From JAIQFR01 sp041494445 (GTDB lineage Bacteria; Acidobacteriota; Polarisedimenticolia; Polarisedimenticolales; JAIQFR01): DNA of 20,466 nt. Below, in pieces: positions 14,459 through 20,466 of this stretch. Location: assembly GCA_041494445.1 (NCBI GenBank), contig JBGQAU010000061.1, positions 1 to 20,466 on the forward strand, read 5' to 3'. Every line of letters begins with the position of its first letter. Position 1 is the first letter of the stretch. The notes under the pieces are model-generated. The model saw only the letters and a list, made by a program, of their open reading frames with translations. It was not told the DNA's origin and searched no databases. Position numbers and translations under genes: made by a program.

Positions 14459-16021
14459 TCAGAAGGCGAGGACGTCGAAACGGTCGGGGCGGACCGCGGG
14501 GTCCTCCTCGACGCGGACCCTCACGGCGAGCGCCGGCTCGAGCAGGGACCCGGCGGTCTCCAGCGCCAGTCGAAGCGCGGACGCCGTGTCGGGGTGGACC
14601 CGTACCACCACCGCCTGTTCCTCCAGTCCCGGCAGCAGGCGCAGGATCTCGGACAGCGCTTCGCGAGCGACGGTCTCGGGGGCCTTGACCCGCCCATGAC
14701 CTCCGCACAGCGGGCAGGAGCGCGTCAACGAGGCCCCCACTCCCGGCCGCGTGCGCTTGCGAGTGAGCTGCACGAGACCGAGCTCGCTCAGGCCGACGAC
14801 CTTGGTTCGCGCGCGGTCCCGCCGGAGAGCTTCCTCGAGAGCATCGAGCACCTGCTTGCGGTTCTCGGGGGACTCCATGTCGATGAAGTCCACGACGATG
14901 ATCCCGCCCAGGTCACGTAGCCGGAGTTGCCGCGCGATCTCCGCCGCCGCCTCGAGATTCGTGCGAAGCACCGTTTCCTCGGGTCGCGAGGCGCCCACGA
15001 ACTTCCCGGTATTGACGTCGATGCTCACCAGCGCCTCGGTCTGCTGGATGACGAGGTAACCGCCCGACCTGAGCCACACCTTCGGCCGGAGCGCCTTTTC
15101 GATCTCCTGGTCGATCCCGTGAGACTCGAGCAGAGGGGCAGGCCCGGCGTGGAGCCGCACACGACCGGCCAGCGTAGGCGCGAGTGCCGACAGGTACGCG
15201 ATGGCCCGGTCGTGGTAGTCCGGATCGTCCAGGACGATGCGGTCCAACCCCTCGCGGGGCGCGTCCCTGAGCAGCCTCAGGAGGAGGTCGAGCTCGGTGT
15301 GCACGACGGACGGGGCGTGGCACGCCGCGGCGCGCACCTGGATCGCCTCCCACTCCGCGCGGAGCATCGCCGCGTCGGCGCGGAACGCGGATTCGTCCGC
15401 ACCCTCCCCTGCGGTCCGCACGATGAACCCGCCCGAGGAAGCCGGGAGCGCGTCGAGGACCGCGTGGAGGCGCGAGCGCTCGTCGGCGTCGCCGATCTTC
15501 CTGGAGATCCCGCGAAACGCGAGCTGGGGCATGTAGACGAGGTACCGACCCGGAAGGGCGACGAAGCAGGTGACCCGGGCCCCCTTCGTGCCGATGCCCT
15601 CCCTCGCGACCTGAACGAGAATCTCCCGTCCATCCTTGAGACGGTCCTCGATCGGCCCCATTCGCGCCGCGGGCCTCGGCCGCGACCCCTCGCGGACGGC
15701 ATCCTCTCCTTCCTCGCTCTCCTCCCCGTCGTCGTCTCCGGCCGCGGCCAGGTCCACGTCGGCTTCGACCGGCGGCTCGGAAGGACTCTCTCCCGGGAGC
15801 ACCAGATCCCCGACGTAGAGGAACGCATCCCGCCCTGAGCCCACGTCGAGAAACGCAGACTGGATCCCCGGAAGGACGCGGGTCACTCTTCCCTTGACGA
15901 TCCTCCCCACCGCCCCGCGATCGCCCTCGCGCTCGACGCGCAGCTCCACGGTGGCGCCGTTCTCGCGAAGCGCCGCCCAGGTCATCCCGCCGAGACGGCT
16001 AACCAGCAGTTCGCTTGACAT
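14459..16021 (-). CDS. rng: Ribonuclease G/E family endoribonuclease
   Basis: RNase G/E enzymes cut single-stranded AU-rich RNA and mature rRNA ends. The 520-residue product starts MSSELLVSRLGG, as the family does, and has the S1/RNase-H-like N-terminal part with VLPGIQSAFLDVG (49-61). The catalytic core has D335 in VSIDVNTG and the aspartates of VVDFIDM (376-382). C436-x2-C439 (CPLCGG) is the zinc-link that joins subunits. It lacks the long disordered tail of RNase E, so RNase G is the better name. An acidic low-complexity insert (about 78-118) lies in the S1 domain. Its start overlaps the radical SAM gene by 23 bp. Confidence 0.92.
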   Translation of the reverse strand: MSSELLVSRLGGMTWAALRENGATVELRVEREGDRGAVGRIVKGRVTRVLPGIQSAFLDVGSGRDAFLYVGDLVLPGESPSEPPVEADVDLAAAGDDDGEESEEGEDAVREGSRPRPAARMGPIEDRLKDGREILVQVAREGIGTKGARVTCFVALPGRYLVYMPQLAFRGISRKIGDADERSRLHAVLDALPASSGGFIVRTAGEGADESAFRADAAMLRAEWEAIQVRAAACHAPSVVHTELDLLLRLLRDAPREGLDRIVLDDPDYHDRAIAYLSALAPTLAGRVRLHAGPAPLLESHGIDQEIEKALRPKVWLRSGGYLVIQQTEALVSIDVNTGKFVGASRPEETVLRTNLEAAAEIARQLRLRDLGGIIVVDFIDMESPENRKQVLDALEEALRRDRARTKVVGLSELGLVQLTRKRTRPGVGASLTRSCPLCGGHGRVKAPETVAREALSEILRLLPGLEEQAVVVRVHPDTASALRLALETAGSLLEPALAVRVRVEEDPAVRPDRFDVLAF

Positions 16022-18707
16022 CCGATTCCGCCGCCGTTGCCGCCAGGAGCGGGTTCAGAAAACGCCCGCCCCAGTCGAGGAGGAGATCCTCGCGCGTCAC
16101 GTCCATGTCGCAGGCGCGCTCCCCGAAGATCTCGGCCAGAACGTCGTCCGGGCGGATCGAGGCCTCCCCGCCGCCCAGCGCCAGCGTGAGCCGGAGCCGG
16201 TCCGCGCCGACGCGCTCGAGCGCGAGGATCTCCTCGGAGAGGTCCCAGGACTTGACCTTGCCGTTGCGCTCGCGCCGGACCGTGATCCTCCCGCGCGTCC
16301 GGAAAGCCTCCAGGGCAGCCCCGAGATCGAACCCGTTCCCGCTCGCGACCCGATAGCGCGCCGCCCGGACCGCTCCGCCGAGGGCGGGCACGTCCCGCCG
16401 AATCTCGCGGAGGGCCATGAAGCGCGCGCCGTCCGGAAGCGACGCGTTGAGGCGCGCGACCGCCTCCTCGGGATCGAGGCGGGCCCTGGTCTCGAAATCG
16501 AGATACTCCCCCTCGGAAGCCACTCCCATCGGGAGGGCGGGACCGAACGACACGCGCGGCTTCGGGTTGAACCCGCGGGAATAGACGAGAGGGAACCGGG
16601 CCCGCCGCATCCCACGCAGGATCGCGCGGCTCAAATCGAGATGGCCCAGGAACCGAAAGCGCTCGCTCTTCGAGTAGCGGGCCCGATAGCGGTAGGACGG
16701 GGTCGCCTCCGTGCCCGAGCTCTCCGGGCCCCCCTCGATGTCGAGAGGCAAGGGCGGCGCGTCCGCGGCGCGCGCGGCGACGCCCGGGCCGGGCGCGGGG
16801 GGGGTCGAGAGCAGCGGAACCGACGCGTTGAGCCCCCGTCCCGCGGCGGTCGCCACGCTCCCGCCCAGGCACTCGGCCGCGAACGTTCCGCAGCCGTAGC
16901 AGTCGTTGGGACCGCACGCCGGGCGCCTTTCCCCGGCCAGCGCACGCCGCAGCTCCTCGGCAAGCCACTGCTTGTCGAGTCGGGAGTCCGTCACGTCCCA
17001 TGGAAGCCGCCACGCCGGATCCCAGTCCCCGTGGGCGTACCGCTCGGGATCGATCCCCTCCGCGCGGAACGCCTCTTTCCAGGCCGCCGGGCGGAACTGC
17101 TCCGCCCAGCCATCGAAGCGGGCCCCGCCACGCCAGGCGCGCTCCACGACGCGACCGAGGGCCCGGTCGCCCCGGGAGAACACCGCCTCGAGAAAGCTCG
17201 TCTCGCGATCGTGGTGCTTGAACCGGATGCCTCTCCGGACTCGCGCAGCGATCCGTTCCTGTTTCCGCTGCAGGCTGGGGATCCGGTCCATGCCGAGCCA
17301 CTGGAAAGGGGTGACCGCTTTCGGGACGAACGACGAAGCCGAGACCGTGATCTCGGTTCGGCGCCTCCCCGAGGCGCGACGTCCGACTCCCAGGATCTCA
17401 TGCGCCAAATCGACGATCCCGTCCACGTCGGCGTCGGTCTCGGTGGGGAGGCCGATCATGAAGTAGAGCTTCATCGAGTCCCACCCGGCCTCGAACGCCA
17501 GTCGGCAAGCCTCGAGGATCTGCGCCTCGCTCAGGTTCTTGTTCACCACGTCCCTGAGGCGCTGCGTGCCCGCCTCGGGGGCGATGGTGAACCCCGACTT
17601 CCGCACGCGGCGAACCTGTTCGGCCAGCTCGCCGGTCATGGTCGAGGCGTGCAGCGACGAGAGGGAGACCGAGACCGACTCGGGTTCGAATCGGCCCATG
17701 AGATCGAGCAGGAGGGGGCGGACGGCGCCGTACTCGCCCGTGTTGAGAGAGGCCAGGGAGAACTCGTCGTAGCCGGTGGCCCGGACCGAACGGATGACCG
17801 CGTCGCGGACGTGGTTGGGGTCGCGCTCCCGTGTCGGACGATAGACGTACCCCGCCTGGCAGAACCGGCAGCCGACCGGGCAACCCCTCATCAACTCCAC
17901 GGAGACCCTGTCGTGGACGATCTCGCCGTGGGGAACCACGATCCGGTCCGGGAAAGGGAATCGGTCGAGGTCGTACACGATCCTGCGCCGCACGGGCCAG
18001 GGCGCACGTCCCGCGTCCACGGGGATCAGAAGGCCGTGGCCGGGCTCGTTCTCGAGTCGGTACAGCGACGGGGCGTAGATCCCTTCGATCCGGGAGAGCT
18101 CGCGGATCCGCTCCTCCCGCGGAGCGCGCGCGCGGACGAGGTCTCGCAGGCGGTCGAGAAACTCCGGGAGCGCCTCCTCGGCGTCCCCGATGAGCACCAG
18201 GTCGAGATACTCTGCGAGCGGCTCGCAGTTGAACGTCACCGGGCCGCCCGCGATCACGAGAGGATCACCGTCGCCGCGATCGGCGGCGCGCAGCGGGATG
18301 CCGCCCAGATCGAGCATCTCGAGCACGTTGGTGAAGGTCATCTCGTACTGGAGCGAAAACCCGACGACGGTCAGCTCGCGGAGCGGCGTTCCGGTCTCCA
18401 GCGTGGAGAGCGGGGAACGGTGGCGGCGCAGCGACTCGGCCATGTCGGGCCAAGGGCAGAACACGCGCTCGGCGGCGGTGTCCTCCCGACCGTTCAGGAG
18501 CGCATACAGGATCCGGAACCCCAGATGGGACATCCCGATCTCGTACACGTCCGGAAAGGCGAGGCCGAAGGTCACGACAACCTCGCGGTGGTCCTTGACC
18601 ACGGAGTTCCACTCGCCCCCGATGTAGCGGGAGGGACGCTGGACTCCGGCCAGGATCCGCCGGAGCGGCGCCTCGTCCCCGCGCCTCCGGCGACCGTCCT
18701 CTTCCAT
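15999..18707 (-). CDS. Fused radical SAM protein: TIGR03960-like plus DUF2344/TIGR03936-like
   Basis: The 902-residue product has three parts. Residues about 15-200 resemble the cobalamin-binding-like N-terminal region of TIGR03960 proteins (FGLAFPDVYEIGMSHLGFRI, 47-66). A radical SAM domain follows with C276-x3-C280-x2-C283 (MRGCPVGCRFCQAG), the 4Fe-4S ligands, then IAPEAGTQRLRDVVNK (375-390). A cysteine cluster (C598, C603, C606, C613) precedes a proline-rich linker (633-665). The last part (about 671-890) is DUF2344-like, with SKSERFRFLGHLDLSR (679-694) and YSRGFNPKPRVSFGPALPMG (709-728). The two families are often separate neighbouring genes upstream of rng. The reaction is unknown. I use the ATG at 18707, with GGAG 6 bases upstream; earlier codons in this frame overlap rodA and are not real. 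Confidence 0.88.
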   Translation of the reverse strand: MEEDGRRRRGDEAPLRRILAGVQRPSRYIGGEWNSVVKDHREVVVTFGLAFPDVYEIGMSHLGFRILYALLNGREDTAAERVFCPWPDMAESLRRHRSPLSTLETGTPLRELTVVGFSLQYEMTFTNVLEMLDLGGIPLRAADRGDGDPLVIAGGPVTFNCEPLAEYLDLVLIGDAEEALPEFLDRLRDLVRARAPREERIRELSRIEGIYAPSLYRLENEPGHGLLIPVDAGRAPWPVRRRIVYDLDRFPFPDRIVVPHGEIVHDRVSVELMRGCPVGCRFCQAGYVYRPTRERDPNHVRDAVIRSVRATGYDEFSLASLNTGEYGAVRPLLLDLMGRFEPESVSVSLSSLHASTMTGELAEQVRRVRKSGFTIAPEAGTQRLRDVVNKNLSEAQILEACRLAFEAGWDSMKLYFMIGLPTETDADVDGIVDLAHEILGVGRRASGRRRTEITVSASSFVPKAVTPFQWLGMDRIPSLQRKQERIAARVRRGIRFKHHDRETSFLEAVFSRGDRALGRVVERAWRGGARFDGWAEQFRPAAWKEAFRAEGIDPERYAHGDWDPAWRLPWDVTDSRLDKQWLAEELRRALAGERRPACGPNDCYGCGTFAAECLGGSVATAAGRGLNASVPLLSTPPAPGPGVAARAADAPPLPLDIEGGPESSGTEATPSYRYRARYSKSERFRFLGHLDLSRAILRGMRRARFPLVYSRGFNPKPRVSFGPALPMGVASEGEYLDFETRARLDPEEAVARLNASLPDGARFMALREIRRDVPALGGAVRAARYRVASGNGFDLGAALEAFRTRGRITVRRERNGKVKSWDLSEEILALERVGADRLRLTLALGGGEASIRPDDVLAEIFGERACDMDVTREDLLLDWGGRFLNPLLAATAAESDVKRTAG

Positions 18708-18874
18708 CCTGTGCTCCGTGAGGGATCGTGCCGAAAGGCCCATGTTAACAGATCCCGGCTCCGACCCCCGGCCGGGAGTACGTCGTCGGGCGGTAAGGAC
18801 GGCCGAGCCGCGGAACGCATCGAGACGGGGGACGCCCGGCGGTGGGATCGGCCGGACGCCGCCGCAGAGACCCG
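18708..18874. other. Gap between rodA and the radical SAM gene
   Basis: This 167-bp GC-rich stretch has no convincing gene, promoter or terminator. An ATG at 18743 in the downstream frame lacks a ribosome site. Transcription could continue from rodA. Confidence 0.4.
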
Positions 18875-19966
18875 TCAGTTCACGAACCGGCGGGTCCGCA
18901 CGTTGACGATCAGGCCGACGCCGGCCAGGACCGAGACAAGGGCGGTCCCGCCGTACGACATGAGCGGGAGCGGCACGCCGATGGTGGGCAAGAGGCCGAG
19001 CACCATTCCCACGTTGATCGCCAGTTGCCCGGCGATCCAGGCCAGCACGAGCAGGCTGAGGTAACTCCCCAGCCGGTCCTGCGCCGAGCGCGCCGCCAGC
19101 ACGCCGCGGTAGAGGAGCGAGTAGAACAGGATCAGCACCGCCGCCGCCCCGGCGAAGCCGAGTTCCTCCGAGACCACCGCGAGAATGAAGTCGGTGTGCT
19201 GCGCGGGGAGGAAGTTGAGGTGACTCTGAGTTCCCCGGAACAGTCCTTTGCCCGTGAGCTTCCCCGAGCCGATGGCGATCTTGGACTGGCGGGTTTGGTA
19301 GCCGATGCCGGAAGGGTCCCGCTGCGGGTCCAGGACGTTCCGGATCCTCTCCTTCTGGTACTCCTTGAGATGAGCCCAGCCCACGGGCGCGAGCAGCGCG
19401 CCGAGCAGCAGCACCACCAGGATCACTTTCCATCGCAGCCCACCCAGCATCAACGCCGCGAGGTAGATCGGAATGAAGGTCACCGCCGTGCCGGTGTCCG
19501 GCTGCGCCGCTACGAGCCCGGTCGGGAGTCCGACGATCGCTCCCATCTCCAGGACCTGGCGGAGCCCCATGCTCCCGCGGACCCGCTCCGACAGGTACGC
19601 CGCGAGGACGAGACACGTCGACCACTTGGCGAACTCGGAAGGCTGGAAGCTGAGAGGGCCGACCACGAGCCAGGAGCGGTTTCCGGCCACTTCGCGGCCG
19701 ACGAAGAGCACGGCGACGAGGCATGCGACCACGAGCCCGTGCAGCACGAGCGAGAACTCCGCCCAGACGTGGTAATCGATGCCCACCACGATGAGCGTCG
19801 CGACCGTTCCGATCGCGAGCCAGACCAGCTGGACCCGCCAGAGGCCGATCCGCCCCGGTTGCCCTAGCGTGGCGGAGGCGATCGCCAGTACCCCGAGCCC
19901 TCCCAGGGCCAGGGCCAGGAGCATCGTGGGGAAATCGAAGCTATCGAGGAACCGGCGCGTCAACAC
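18875..19966 (-). CDS. rodA: Rod-shape peptidoglycan glycosyltransferase RodA (SEDS family)
   Basis: RodA polymerises lipid II into glycan strands for side-wall growth together with PBP2. The 363-residue protein has about ten membrane helices and the SEDS signatures: SFQPSEFAK (106-114), AAQPDTGTA (153-161), the catalytic-aspartate loop QHTDFILAVVSEELGF (256-271, D259) and LMSYGGTALV (335-344). The start is a GTG at 19966 with GGAGG 6 bases upstream, inside mrdA; the genes overlap by 26 bp. The length is typical. Confidence 0.96.
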   Translation of the reverse strand: MLTRRFLDSFDFPTMLLALALGGLGVLAIASATLGQPGRIGLWRVQLVWLAIGTVATLIVVGIDYHVWAEFSLVLHGLVVACLVAVLFVGREVAGNRSWLVVGPLSFQPSEFAKWSTCLVLAAYLSERVRGSMGLRQVLEMGAIVGLPTGLVAAQPDTGTAVTFIPIYLAALMLGGLRWKVILVVLLLGALLAPVGWAHLKEYQKERIRNVLDPQRDPSGIGYQTRQSKIAIGSGKLTGKGLFRGTQSHLNFLPAQHTDFILAVVSEELGFAGAAAVLILFYSLLYRGVLAARSAQDRLGSYLSLLVLAWIAGQLAINVGMVLGLLPTIGVPLPLMSYGGTALVSVLAGVGLIVNVRTRRFVN

Positions 19967-20466
19967 GCGTCGCCTCCGCGCGCCGATCCAGGCCCGCCTG
20001 CAGCGCCCCCGCGGGCTGCTTGGGAGGGAGACGGTCGGCGAAAAAGGCCTCGAGGACCTTCTTGACGATCGGTGCGGCGGTGGTGCCGCCGTGGCCTCCG
20101 TGCTCCACGATCACGGCGAAGGCGATCTCCGGACGATCCGCCGGCGCGTACCCCGCGAACCAGGCGTGGTCGCGCTCGTCTTTCGGCATTTTGTCCGCGT
20201 CGATCCCCACCGACTTCTTGTAGACCTGCGCGGTGCCGGTCTTCCCGGCGACCGAGATGAGCCCGAGAGCGGCCCGGCGCCCGGTCCCCTCCTCCACCAC
20301 GTCCTGGAGCGCGCTTCGAACGATGGCCAGCGTGCCCGGCGACACCGGGAGCGGCTTCGGCTCCGGGGGCCGATCGGTCCGGACCAGCCGGGGACGCGGA
20401 AGCTGTCCGGTCGCGACCCCCGACATGAGAACCGCCATCTGGACCGGTGTCACGCCCAGGATGCCC
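19941..20466 (-). CDS. mrdA: Penicillin-binding protein 2, C-terminal part (runs off the right edge)
   Basis: About 175 C-terminal residues are in the window. They begin GILGVTPVQMAVLMSG, the helix that follows the catalytic region in class B PBPs, and contain VAGKTGTAQV, the KTG motif of the transpeptidase site. DHAWFAGYAP and the closing strand IAFAVIVEHGG complete the domain. The SxxK and SxN motifs lie outside the window. The overlap with rodA and the order mrdA-rodA identify it as the elongasome PBP2 rather than FtsI. The C-terminus beyond the domain is short and basic. The true start is beyond the window edge. Confidence 0.93.
   Translation of the reverse strand, partial: GILGVTPVQMAVLMSGVATGQLPRPRLVRTDRPPEPKPLPVSPGTLAIVRSALQDVVEEGTGRRAALGLISVAGKTGTAQVYKKSVGIDADKMPKDERDHAWFAGYAPADRPEIAFAVIVEHGGHGGTTAAPIVKKVLEAFFADRLPPKQPAGALQAGLDRRAEATRVDAPVPR

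Noticed and set aside
15894..19064. Plus-strand open frame of over 1000 codons
   Set aside because: It is antisense to rng, the radical SAM gene and the end of rodA, all with clear family motifs. Its sequence is Arg/Pro/Glu-rich with no domain. GC-rich third positions keep such frames open.
18708..19724. N-terminal extension of the radical SAM frame
   Set aside because: These 339 codons overlap rodA, are arginine/glycine-rich and lack family similarity. The ATG at 18707 has a good ribosome site.
1..20466. CRISPR array, transposon, prophage or defence system
   Set aside because: No regular repeats, no transposase or integrase motifs and no terminal repeats. Gene content is syntenic housekeeping with even composition.

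Overview
The window is high-GC bacterial chromosome and nearly every base is protein-coding. All genes but one lie on the minus strand; the exception is rpmB on the plus strand at 2901-3098. Type IV pilus assembly genes, YajC-SecD-SecF, RodA with PBP2, and secreted TPR proteins indicate a diderm bacterium. The gene set and protein style (long bifunctional Rel, variant FeoB, fused TIGR03960/DUF2344 radical SAM protein beside RNase G) remind me most of Acidobacteriota or a neighbouring phylum. That is an inference from resemblance and was not tested by phylogeny. I see no IS element, integrase, phage gene, CRISPR array, tRNA or rRNA, and nothing points to recent transfer.

Read in the direction of transcription (right to left), the layout is as follows. 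(1) 20466-18875: the 3' end of mrdA (PBP2) overlaps rodA; together they are the elongasome transpeptidase and glycosyltransferase pair. (2) 18707-14459: a 902-residue radical SAM protein (TIGR03960-like region plus a DUF2344/TIGR03936-like region) overlaps rng (RNase G). (3) 14358-11427: an iron-uptake operon of three genes chained by two ATGA stop/start overlaps: a variant feoB, a 79-residue protein with eight cysteines, and a DtxR/MntR-type regulator with a C-terminal FeoA-like domain. (4) 11277-10021: a secreted protein with a carboxypeptidase-regulatory-like domain and TPRs, preceded by a perfect TATAAT. (5) 9932-9117 pgeF, then 9001-5802 yajC-secD-secF, then 5730-3150 rel-ridA. (6) 3098-2901: rpmB on the plus strand, converging on ridA. 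(7) 2398-1: pilM-pilN-pilO and the first 16 codons of a probable pilP, diverging from rpmB across about 500 bp of non-coding DNA.

Most of the window is housekeeping: cell-wall elongation, RNA processing, protein export, the stringent response, ribosome assembly and pilus assembly. The least explained parts are the small eight-cysteine protein inside the feo operon, the fused radical SAM protein coupled to RNase G, the helix-hairpin-helix-like insert in SecF, and the regulatory DNA between pilM and rpmB. Several starts were moved from the longest open frame to an internal codon with a better ribosome binding site (pilM, rpmB, yajC, pgeF, the TPR gene, the radical SAM gene).
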